Below are positions 1 to 5,366 of a stretch of DNA of 6,868 bases, piece after piece (the stretch's first letter is position 1; each line of letters starts with the position of its first letter). A program made the position numbers and the translations under genes. The DNA lies in NCBI GenBank assembly GCA_947057505.1, contig CAMSEM010000064.1, positions 1 to 6,868 of the forward strand, given 5' to 3'. The notes under the pieces were generated by a model, which had not been told where the DNA came from, did no database searches, and was given only the letters and a program-made list of their open reading frames with translations. The stretch is from an uncultured Clostridium sp. (lineage in GTDB: Bacteria; Bacillota; Clostridia; TANB77; CAG-508).

Positions 1-1218
1 TGAAGTAAAGTCTCCTGCAGTAATTGTTAAAGTTCCTATATTTAATATGGTTCTTTTTTCAGTATCTACTGCTCTATAAGTTCCACCATTAATGGTTAAT
101 GTACTGTTTGCTTTATTTTCAATACACTGGTCAGCAGTGCTGGTAAGATTTGCATTTGCAATATTGATGGTTCCTTCGTTATTTAATGTATTTCCACTAC
201 TAGATATGGTAACATTTTTAATTGTGATATTTCCAGCTTGTGTATTTTGAATACCAATAGAATTGCTAGCTATAATAGTTACTCCATCAATAGTTAATTT
301 TTGTTTATTCTTAATTGCTGGTTCAGTAGCAGTGGCAGTAATTTGTAATCCTTGATTTAGGTCTAATGTTCCTTCATTATAAAGGATACTATTTGTTTCT
401 GATTGCAGATTTCCTCCTGTTATAGTTGCTCTTCCTCCTGTTTTATTCCAAACAGCATTACTTGTTTTGGATTTTATTGTTCCATCTGTAATAGTTAAAG
501 TTGCTGCATTTTGATTAACTACTGTTGGATAATTTTCTGTTTGATTACTGTTTATATTAGCATTTTTACTTATTTCTAATGTACCATAATTATTAATAGC
601 ATTATCTTGTTCTGCTTGTATATTTCCTCCGCTTATGATTGTGGTTGCATCTTTACTATTATAGATAGGCATTTTACTTTGACTTTTAATCTCTCCGCTC
701 TTTATATTTACTGTTCCCTTTGTATGATTATAGATTGTGGTCACATTTTCAGCAAAAACAGTTCCTCCTATCATTGTAATATTTCCAAAGTTATTTACTG
801 TATTTTTTGTGGTATCTTTTTGTGCTAGTGTATGATTTTCTAAGTAAAATACTATTTCTTTATTTTCTGCAATGTTAATATCTTCTTGTACATCTTTTAG
901 TAAGAAGATTACCTTTTTTGTATTATTTGCTGGTACTACATCTATAGCGCTTTGTAGTGTAGTATAATACTTACTATCCATTTTAGCAACTGCATTCTCT
1001 GGTACATCACCTAAATTTTTATATACAGAATTGGCTAATTCTTCTATTTCTATTTGTTCACTATCCATTATATCATTATATTCTTGCTCTTTTTCCTCTA
1101 CCTTTTGTTTTAAACCGTTCTGGTTAGTTATTTCAGAAATAGTTACTCCTGCCAAAATTAATAGTACAATAATTGTAATTACTAAACTTATTAAAGTAAT
1201 ACCTTGTTCTTTTTTCAT
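1..1218 (-). CDS. Prepilin-like, beta-solenoid repeat surface protein (3' end outside window)
   Basis: The frame is open for 406 codons from the ATG at 1218 to the left edge with no stop, so the C-terminus is missing. AAGGAG lies 6 nt before the ATG. Residues 1-6 (MKKEQG) followed by a hydrophobic stretch, about 7-25, match the layout of a type IV prepilin N-terminus with cleavage expected after Gly6. The usual Glu at mature position 5 is absent (Ser11). A charged, probably helical linker follows (about 37-66), then a module around 82-131 ending in ENHTL that resembles the GHTL-type entry of right-handed beta-helices. From about 144 to 404 there are some twelve rungs of about 23 residues, each of the form GT-L/I/V-x-I-x-x-G-x-I, rich in Asn, Thr and Ser. 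This is typical of an extended surface adhesin-like solenoid. I infer a cell-surface or pseudopilus-associated role; ligand and partners are unknown. The only cysteine seen is Cys365. Confidence 0.85.
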   Translation of the reverse strand, partial: MKKEQGITLISLVITIIVLLILAGVTISEITNQNGLKQKVEEKEQEYNDIMDSEQIEIEELANSVYKNLGDVPENAVAKMDSKYYTTLQSAIDVVPANNTKKVIFLLKDVQEDINIAENKEIVFYLENHTLAQKDTTKNTVNNFGNITMIGGTVFAENVTTIYNHTKGTVNIKSGEIKSQSKMPIYNSKDATTIISGGNIQAEQDNAINNYGTLEISKNANINSNQTENYPTVVNQNAATLTITDGTIKSKTSNAVWNKTGGRATITGGNLQSETNSILYNEGTLDLNQGLQITATATEPAIKNKQKLTIDGVTIIASNSIGIQNTQAGNITIKNVTISSSGNTLNNEGTINIANANLTSTADQCIENKANSTLTINGGTYRAVDTEKRTILNIGTLTITAGDFTS

Positions 1219-1244
1219 CTTTGGCTCCTTATTATTTTTTCCAA

Positions 1245-1274
1245 TTTTACATATAGTAAAATTAATCTATTATA
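1245..1274 (-). promoter_or_regulatory. Probable promoter and palindromic site upstream of the surface protein
   Basis: Read on the minus strand, a consensus TATAAT lies at 1274-1269, about 50 nt before the start codon. No good -35 hexamer sits at 16-18 nt, so the box may be fortuitous in this AT-rich gap. Just downstream, at 1245-1261, is a perfect inverted repeat TTTTAC-ATATA-GTAAAA, placed where the start of the transcript would be. It could be an operator or a small 5' hairpin. The segment TATAGTAAA occurs twice (from 1252 and from 1275). Confidence 0.35.
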
Positions 1275-1331
1275 TATAGTAAACCACATTTCTATTTTTT
1301 TGTAAATATTTGTAACTTAAATGTCATAAAA

Positions 1332-1370
1332 ATGTAATAAGTTCTAATAAAAATTTGCATTTTATTACAT
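1332..1370 (-). terminator. AT-rich candidate terminator after birA
   Basis: The arms ATGTAATAA (1332-1340) and TTATTACAT (1362-1370) are perfect complements. On the minus strand the hairpin starts at the birA stop codon and is followed by a run of five T. A competing hairpin, TAATAAAA (1345-1352) with TTTTATTA (1360-1367), shares part of the same sequence. The stems are almost purely A-T, so termination may be weak. Confidence 0.35.
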
Positions 1371-1948
1371 CATGTTTTGTTTTTTATGATATTTTCTATT
1401 TCTTCTAATACCTTACAAATAATTTCTTCTCTTTGAAAATCCTTTTGATATTCTTTTTTCAAAGAAGTTGCTATTCTACTTATTTCTGGTGCAAAACTTT
1501 CTTCATTTACATTAAATCCTATTCCTATATATAAATTTGTTACTTGTTCTTTTAGAGTTTTACTTTGTGTTAAAATACCTCCTATTTTTTTACCGTTTAG
1601 CAATAAATCATTTGGCTCTTTTATGGTTAGCCCATATTCATATAACTCATATATTGATTTTTGAATTGCTTGTGCTAATAAAAGTGTCAAATTTTCTAAG
1701 TTTGAAATATGTGTGTTAGGATATAAAATAAGTGTCATTGTTATATTTTTTTCTTTTGTACAAATCCACTTTCTATCTTGTGTTCCTCTTCCTTGTGTTT
1801 GATTATCAGTTATTACTATTGTTCCATTTGGAGCTTTACTTTTTTCTAATTGTTTTGCATAGGTTTGTGTAGATTCAAGCTTAGGCAAATATATGATATT
1901 TTTTCCTAAGTAAGTAGTTTGCGCATTTTTCATTTTTTCTAAATTCAT
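1370..1948 (-). CDS. birA: Minimal biotin--[acetyl-CoA-carboxylase] ligase (catalytic domain only)
   Basis: The product, 192 residues, should activate biotin with ATP to biotinyl-5'-AMP and transfer it to the lysine of biotin carboxyl carrier domains, in the cytoplasm. Visible family motifs in order are ESTQ (25-28), QGRG followed by DRKW (52-61), the KxPND block with the biotin-contacting lysine (110-114), GKKIGGIL (119-126) and IGIGFNVN (141-148). It starts straight into the catalytic fold, so there is no N-terminal helix-turn-helix and it should not bind DNA as the E. coli BirA repressor does. It ends with a helix (about 172-189) where most ligases carry a further SH3-like C-terminal domain of about 50 residues, absent here. 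The normally conserved Trp of KWPND is Glu111. The ATG at 1948 has AAGGAG 8 nt upstream. It stands alone, with no carboxylase gene nearby. A related lipoate or biotin attachment activity cannot be excluded. Confidence 0.88.
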   Translation of the reverse strand: MNLEKMKNAQTTYLGKNIIYLPKLESTQTYAKQLEKSKAPNGTIVITDNQTQGRGTQDRKWICTKEKNITMTLILYPNTHISNLENLTLLLAQAIQKSIYELYEYGLTIKEPNDLLLNGKKIGGILTQSKTLKEQVTNLYIGIGFNVNEESFAPEISRIATSLKKEYQKDFQREEIICKVLEEIENIIKNKT

Positions 1949-2058
1949 TTTTTTATCTCCTTTTCACTATATTTTTAAATCATTGTGGTAAGTAACACTT
2001 GGTTTTCGTTCTAGTAATGTTTCGCTTTCTTTAAGATAAATCATTGAATAATTTCCCC

Positions 2059-2067
2059 ATTCTACCA
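2059..2067 (-). promoter_or_regulatory. Extended -10 promoter firing towards birA
   Basis: On the minus strand the sequence reads TGGTAGAAT, an extended -10 element (TGn plus TAGAAT) with no clear -35. The transcript would begin near 2052 and carry a leader of about 100 nt before birA. It is divergent from the plus-strand promoter at 2106-2114. Confidence 0.4.
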
Positions 2068-2105
2068 CTAAAATCAAATTTTTACCTTACTTATGTAACT
2101 TTCTG

Positions 2106-2114
2106 TGCTATAAT
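2106..2114 (+). promoter_or_regulatory. Extended -10 promoter firing rightwards into the gene-free region
   Basis: The sequence TGCTATAAT is a perfect extended -10 (TGn plus consensus TATAAT). The -35 region is poor; the nearest candidate is TTACTT at 2087-2092, 16 nt away. The start of transcription would be about 2121. No plus-strand protein gene lies downstream, which points to a non-coding transcript. Confidence 0.5.
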
Positions 2115-2120
2115 GTTGGT

Positions 2121-2300
2121 TATTAAGGTTTATAGGATGGAAACATCATGTTTGTATCTGAAGTAACATTTCGTCGAGCTCAAGAATAATTTAAAGGCAA
2201 ACCTGCCTGTCTAGCACTCTTAAACTATCTCCATCCCTTTTTGTCCATACGAGATTGCTAACAAAGAGATGATTACCATTGTTTATCTTTATTGGTTTCT
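2121..2300 (+). ncRNA. Candidate structured non-coding RNA (family not recognised)
   Basis: This segment follows a strong extended -10 box, contains no substantial reading frame, and by hand count is about 37% G+C over 2131-2280, above its surroundings. Complementary segments suggest a fold. GGATGGA (2135-2141) pairs with TCCATCC (2230-2236) to close a domain that holds a hairpin ATGTT (2148-2152) / AACAT (2165-2169) and a hairpin AGGCA (2195-2199) / TGCCT (2204-2208) with an AACC loop. UUUAA/UUAAA could extend the second hairpin. The 5' GGTTATT (2119-2125) could pair with GATTACC (2271-2277) with one mismatch. The 3' end is uncertain; the first good terminator is at 2346-2386, which would give an RNA of about 270 nt. 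Size and setting would suit a 6S-like or another Firmicutes structured RNA, but I cannot assign a family. A minus-strand RNA would share most of these pairings; the promoter favours plus. Confidence 0.4.
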
Positions 2301-2308
2301 CTTACAAT

Positions 2309-2328
2309 CCCAATTCAATTGAATTGGG
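2309..2328. repeat. Perfect 20-bp palindrome
   Basis: The half-site CCCAATTCAA (2309-2318) is exactly mirrored by TTGAATTGGG (2319-2328). As DNA it could be an operator for a dimeric regulator; as RNA it forms an 8-bp hairpin with an AATT loop. It lies between the putative non-coding RNA and the shared terminator, with no T-run directly after it in either direction, so it is unlikely to be a terminator itself. Confidence 0.6.
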
Positions 2329-2345
2329 GAAAATTACATTTTTTC

Positions 2346-2386
2346 AAAAGAAGTGCCACAAGATTTTATTTTGTGGCACTTCTTTT
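2346..2386. terminator. Bidirectional intrinsic terminator
   Basis: The arms AAAAGAAGTGCCACAA (2346-2361) and its exact complement (2371-2386) form a 16-bp stem around a 9-nt loop. The stem has a G-C rich core and A/T-rich ends, so either strand gives a hairpin followed by T-rich sequence. On the minus strand it ends the ricT-ferredoxin transcript, about 30 nt after the ferredoxin stop. On the plus strand it would end the transcript from the promoter at 2106-2114. Confidence 0.85.
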
Positions 2387-2416
2387 ATTATTTTATGTAC
2401 TTACACTGATGTTATC

Positions 2417-2590
2417 TTATTCTTCTGGTTCTGGTGCTCCTACTGGGCAAACTCCAGCACAAGTTCCACATCCAATACAAGTATTTTTGTCTATTTCATA
2501 TTGGCTGTCACCTTGTGAAATACAAGATACTGGGCAAACTGCTGCGCAAGCTCCACATCCAATACATTTATCTGTAATTTTATATGCCAT
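2417..2590 (-). CDS. Small 2[4Fe-4S] ferredoxin, clostridial type
   Basis: This 57-residue protein carries two classic cluster-binding motifs: Cys9, Cys12, Cys15 and Cys19-Pro, then Cys38, Cys41, Cys44 and Cys48-Pro. It is therefore a complete two-cluster bacterial ferredoxin, a cytoplasmic low-potential electron carrier for anaerobic redox enzymes. An additional cysteine (Cys23) follows the first motif, and the protein ends in a short acidic tail (PEPEE). The ATG at 2590 is preceded by a good GGAAGGTGGTG ribosome binding site. It lies 41 nt downstream of ricT on the same strand and directly before a strong terminator, so it is probably the last gene of that transcription unit. Its redox partner is not visible here. 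The family assignment is firm; the specific role is not. Confidence 0.95.
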   Translation of the reverse strand: MAYKITDKCIGCGACAAVCPVSCISQGDSQYEIDKNTCIGCGTCAGVCPVGAPEPEE

Positions 2591-2631
2591 ATTTTTTCAC
2601 CACCTTCCAATTTTTTCTATTCTAGGAAAGT

Positions 2632-3546
2632 TTATATGCCTTCCTCATTTGCTTTATCTAATTTTTGCAATTTTTCTAATTCTTGTAGTTCTTTTAAATG
2701 TTCTCTTTCTTCTAGATTTATTTCTTCCTTGGCAATGTTTTTAATTATTTTTACTTTAGATGCAGGATATTTTTTATAAAAGTAATCTTCTCCATCTCTA
2801 AATTTTATACGTATTATTTCTTTTAATGTTTCAATAGAATCTACTATGCCCTCTCCATCTTCTGTTTTTACAATTGCTCCTATTTTTGGTAGTCTTTTTA
2901 GTTTATCTTCATATACTTCTTGTTCATATTTTAAACAACACATTAATCTTCCACAGTTACCAGATATTTTAGAAGGATTTAAAGAAACATTTTGTTCTTT
3001 TGCCATTTTGATGGAAACTGTTTCAAAGTTTCCTAAGAAAGAACAACAGCAAAGTTCTCTACCACATACTCCATTTCCACCAATTCTTTTTACTTCATCT
3101 CTAACACCAATCTGTCTTAATTCAATTCTTGTTTTAAAGATAGCAGCTAGCTCTTTTACTAATTCTCTAAAGTCAATTCTTCCATCTGCTGTAAAATAAA
3201 ATAGAATTTTACTATTATCAAATGTATATTCTACTTCTGTTAGATTCATATCTAATTTATATTTTTTTATTTTTTCTTGGCAAATTCTAAAGGCTTCTTT
3301 TTCCTTTTTTCTATTTTCTTGGTCTTGCTTTATATCTCTTGGAGTAGCAATACGAATTACTTTTTTTAATGGTGTACTAATTGCATTTTCTGAAATAGTT
3401 CTATTGGTAATAACAACTTCTCCTAAATCTTGTCCCATAGCAGTTTCTACTATAACTTTATCTTGTTTTTTTATTTCTAATTTTTCTGGGTCAAAGAAAT
3501 ACACTTTTCCTGGTTTTCTAAATCTAACCCCTATTATATTTTTCAA
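2632..3546 (-). CDS. ricT: RicT/YaaT, PSP1-domain regulator of RNA maturation
   Basis: The product, 304 residues, matches the PSP1 family protein YaaT, now RicT. In B. subtilis, RicT acts with RicA and RicF in an iron-sulfur complex that assists RNase Y in processing certain mRNAs, and it affects sporulation, competence and biofilm formation. The diagnostic features are the N-terminal GVRFRKPGKVYFF segment (6-18), the central IELRQIGVRDE stretch (141-151), and a dense cysteine cluster at 161, 166, 167, 168, 198, 203 and 204, suitable for metal or Fe-S ligation. The C-terminal tail, about 273-304, is highly charged and probably helical. The start codon is TTG at 3546, supported by GGAAGGAGAG 7 nt upstream. 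It follows holB, as in Bacillus, and is followed by a ferredoxin. RicA and RicF genes are not in the window. Older annotations call such genes stage 0 sporulation protein. Confidence 0.93.
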   Translation of the reverse strand: MKNIIGVRFRKPGKVYFFDPEKLEIKKQDKVIVETAMGQDLGEVVITNRTISENAISTPLKKVIRIATPRDIKQDQENRKKEKEAFRICQEKIKKYKLDMNLTEVEYTFDNSKILFYFTADGRIDFRELVKELAAIFKTRIELRQIGVRDEVKRIGGNGVCGRELCCCSFLGNFETVSIKMAKEQNVSLNPSKISGNCGRLMCCLKYEQEVYEDKLKRLPKIGAIVKTEDGEGIVDSIETLKEIIRIKFRDGEDYFYKKYPASKVKIIKNIAKEEINLEEREHLKELQELEKLQKLDKANEEGI

Positions 3547-3564
3547 GTTAACTCTCCTTCCAAA

Positions 3565-3573
3565 ATTATAGCA
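3565..3573 (-). promoter_or_regulatory. Possible extended -10 promoter for ricT
   Basis: On the minus strand the sequence reads TGCTATAAT, the same extended -10 as at 2106-2114, without a clear -35. Transcription would start near 3558, giving a leader of only about 12 nt that begins within the ricT ribosome binding site. It lies just after the palindromic element, which fits a new transcription unit starting at ricT. Confidence 0.4.
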
Positions 3574-3588
3574 TTTAGTTTAAAAAGG

Positions 3589-3688
3589 AATTGTTATTTG
3601 GCTAGGCGCTCAAGTTTGAAATCCATAAGGCGTGCTTTTGCACGTTGACTAGATTTTAAATGAAGTGCAACAAGGCAAAATAATAATT
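3589..3688. repeat. 100-nt imperfect palindromic element between holB and ricT
   Basis: The two ends are complementary along most of the element: 3589-3599 pairs with 3678-3688 (one G-T), 3606-3610 with 3664-3668, and 3615-3623 with 3652-3660 (one G-T). At the centre a hairpin CGTGC-TTTT-GCACG (3631-3644) forms a compact tip. It is more G-C rich than its surroundings and contains no reading frame. It begins 5 nt after the holB stop, and on the minus strand it is followed by CCTTTTT, so it could also act as a terminator or attenuator before ricT. Its size and shape resemble dispersed palindromic repeats or MITE-like units in bacterial genomes, but only one copy is visible here and no target duplication was identified. 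A structured RNA is the alternative. Confidence 0.6.
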
Positions 3689-3693
3689 ATTTT

Positions 3694-4599
3694 TCAAACT
3701 AATTCTTCCCATAATCTTAATAACATAAAATCAATTGACATATCATAATTAGCATTTGCTAATATTTTTTGTTTAGTTTGCTCTACTACCTTAATTGATT
3801 TTTCATAACATAGCTTATTTTGTTTTACTAATAATTGGTATAATATCATATTAATATATTCTAATAAAGAGATAATATTTTCTTTTGCTTGGTATAATAC
3901 CTCTGCTTGTTTCCATATTTTAGTAATATCTTCTTTTGTTATTTTATTAATTAACTCTTCTACCTGCAAGTATTGTTCTTTTTCTTCTACCATTTTAAGT
4001 GCTTTTCCAATACTACCACCACTACTTTTTAACATATTTTGAGTAATTCCTTCTTCTAAGTTGTTTTGCTTTAAATAGGTTAAAATTTGTTCTTCTAAAA
4101 TTGGCATAAATTTAAGTTTGGTACAACGTGACTTAATTGTTGTTAACATTTTGCTTTCATTAGAAGTTAATAAGATAAGTACTGCATACTCTGGTGGTTC
4201 TTCTAGTGTTTTTAATAAGCAATTGGCAGCTTCTCTTGTCATGGTTTCACTGTTACAAATAACATATACTTTTTTAGAAGATGTAACTGGTTTTTCTGCT
4301 ATTTTTTCTTGTAAGTATCTAATTTGTTCTATTTTAATGTTTTTTCCATCTTCTGGTTCTATTTTCATAAAGTCTGGGTGGCTATCTCCTGCAAATTGTA
4401 CACAAGATTTACAACTTTTACAAGGGATATTTTGCTTTTCATTACATAAAATCATTTTTGCAAACTCTGTAGCAAATAGGCTTTTCCCAATTCCCTCTTC
4501 TCCTACAAATAGGTAGCTATGTAATATGCTATTGTTTTGTATTGCTTGTTCTAACAATTTTTTATTTTTTTCATTGCCTAGTATATTTTCAAATGCCAA
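3694..4599 (-). CDS. holB: DNA polymerase III subunit delta-prime
   Basis: The product, 301 residues, should be the delta-prime subunit of the clamp loader, which works with delta and tau/gamma to load the sliding clamp at replication forks. It has the AAA+ clamp-loader layout: an intact P-loop GEEGIGKS (33-40), a four-cysteine zinc site (Cys52, 60, 63, 66), the segment LLKTLEEPPE (128-137) and the SRC motif (157-159) typical of clamp-loader subunits. The Walker B position, usually rich in acidic residues, reads VICNSETMT (113-121), so the ATPase acid is missing there. The C-terminal third is helical, as expected for the collar domain. Translation starts with TTG at 4599, with a perfect AGGAGG 9 nt upstream. 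lepB lies 56 nt upstream and ricT downstream; holB-ricT is a conserved pair in Firmicutes. Delta (holA) or a dnaX-like gene are the nearest alternatives; the length and zinc site favour holB. Confidence 0.93.
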   Translation of the reverse strand: MAFENILGNEKNKKLLEQAIQNNSILHSYLFVGEEGIGKSLFATEFAKMILCNEKQNIPCKSCKSCVQFAGDSHPDFMKIEPEDGKNIKIEQIRYLQEKIAEKPVTSSKKVYVICNSETMTREAANCLLKTLEEPPEYAVLILLTSNESKMLTTIKSRCTKLKFMPILEEQILTYLKQNNLEEGITQNMLKSSGGSIGKALKMVEEKEQYLQVEELINKITKEDITKIWKQAEVLYQAKENIISLLEYINMILYQLLVKQNKLCYEKSIKVVEQTKQKILANANYDMSIDFMLLRLWEELV

Positions 4600-4614
4600 A
4601 TTTAGCCACCTCCT

Positions 4615-4648
4615 TTTTCATTTAATTAAGTTTGACAAAAAATGAAAA
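4615..4648. repeat. Inverted repeat between lepB and holB
   Basis: TTTTCATTT (4615-4623) and AAATGAAAA (4640-4648) are perfect 9-bp complements around a 16-nt spacer. On the minus strand the 3' arm abuts the holB AGGAGG, so a hairpin could affect access to that ribosome binding site. The arms are A/T-rich and no T-run follows on the minus strand, so it is not a convincing terminator for lepB. Confidence 0.35.
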
Positions 4649-4655
4649 TTTTAGC

Positions 4656-5309
4656 TTATACCTTGCCCCATAAATTTAGTGGCCAAAAGCGAATCCATAC
4701 TTTACTTTCTATTTTTTCTAAAGGAATACAGCCAAATTCTCTACAGTCTGTAGATTGTGGTCTATTGTCTCCCATAGCAAATACACAGTCATTTGGTACA
4801 ATAAAATCATTAAAAGAAGCTCCCCCACTAACACTATTTGCTGTTTGTACCCCTGGTCTTAAATAGTCTTCTTGTAATTCTTCTCCATTAATATATACTT
4901 TTCCATTTTCTATTTTTACATGTTCACCTGGCAAGGCAATTACTCTTTTGATATAGCTTTCCTTTCCAATTTCTAGTACATAATAGGTAAACTTCTTCCA
5001 CCAGCTAGTAGGCTCATTTTCATATTTTGCAACTGGATGATTCATATTTATTTCATCATCATAACGATACCCCTTTATGGTAGGTGCTTCAAATGTAATA
5101 ATATCACCTCTTTGAGGCATTTCTTTCATAGTTCTTGATAATCTATTTAAAATTAGCCTTTGGTTTTCTACTAAAGTTGGATTCATAGATACTTGGCTTA
5201 CAATCGTTGGTGTTCCTATAAAGTATTTAATTAATACTGCTAAAATAAATGCTATTATAATGCAAAATATCCATTCTAATATGTTTTTGGCTTTATCACT
5301 AATAACCAT
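4656..5309 (-). CDS. lepB: Type I signal peptidase
   Basis: The product, 217 residues, is a membrane-bound serine protease that removes signal peptides from exported proteins on the outer face of the membrane. A single N-terminal membrane segment lies at about 12-31. The conserved boxes follow: SMNPT with the nucleophile Ser41, the YIKRVIALPGE region with the general base Lys121, and GDNR (180-183) continuing to Ser186, Asp188 and FG. In the last box the common DSR reads DCR, with Cys189. The length and single anchor fit the Gram-positive Sip type rather than the longer two-anchor E. coli LepB. An insertion-like stretch, about 80-112, separates the Ser and Lys boxes and is rich in Tyr, Asn and Glu. 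The ATG at 5309 has AAGG about 6 nt upstream. It lies 57 nt after the kinase gene and 56 nt before holB, consistent with cotranscription. Confidence 0.96.
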   Translation of the reverse strand: MVISDKAKNILEWIFCIIIAFILAVLIKYFIGTPTIVSQVSMNPTLVENQRLILNRLSRTMKEMPQRGDIITFEAPTIKGYRYDDEINMNHPVAKYENEPTSWWKKFTYYVLEIGKESYIKRVIALPGEHVKIENGKVYINGEELQEDYLRPGVQTANSVSGGASFNDFIVPNDCVFAMGDNRPQSTDCREFGCIPLEKIESKVWIRFWPLNLWGKV

Positions 5310-5366
5310 TTTTTTCCTTCTTTCTATTTTCTTTATATGATGTATATATTGATTCCTTAAATATAC

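Noticed and set aside
607..1279. Plus-strand reading frames at 607-828 and 1031-1279
   Set aside because: They are antisense to the surface-protein gene, low in complexity (Cys, Ile, Ser, Phe rich) and lack ribosome binding sites.
1967..2044. A 25-codon minus-strand gene upstream of birA
   Set aside because: It has no well-placed ribosome binding site if the nearby -10 box is used, and no recognisable product; kept only as part of the leader finding.
1976..2046. CRISPR-like or transposon direct repeats
   Set aside because: There are only two 10-bp copies, with no array spacing, no terminal inverted repeats and no transposase.
2215..2274. A 19-codon minus-strand frame in the gene-free region (ATG at 2274)
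   Set aside because: No good ribosome binding site, and it lies in a stretch with better evidence for RNA structure.
2279..2744. Plus-strand reading frames over 2279-2744
   Set aside because: They run through the terminator hairpin and antisense to the ferredoxin and ricT; the ferredoxin on the other strand has full cluster motifs and a good ribosome binding site.
2846..3199. Plus-strand frame antisense to ricT
   Set aside because: ricT has family motifs and a ribosome binding site; the antisense product resembles nothing and has no start signal.
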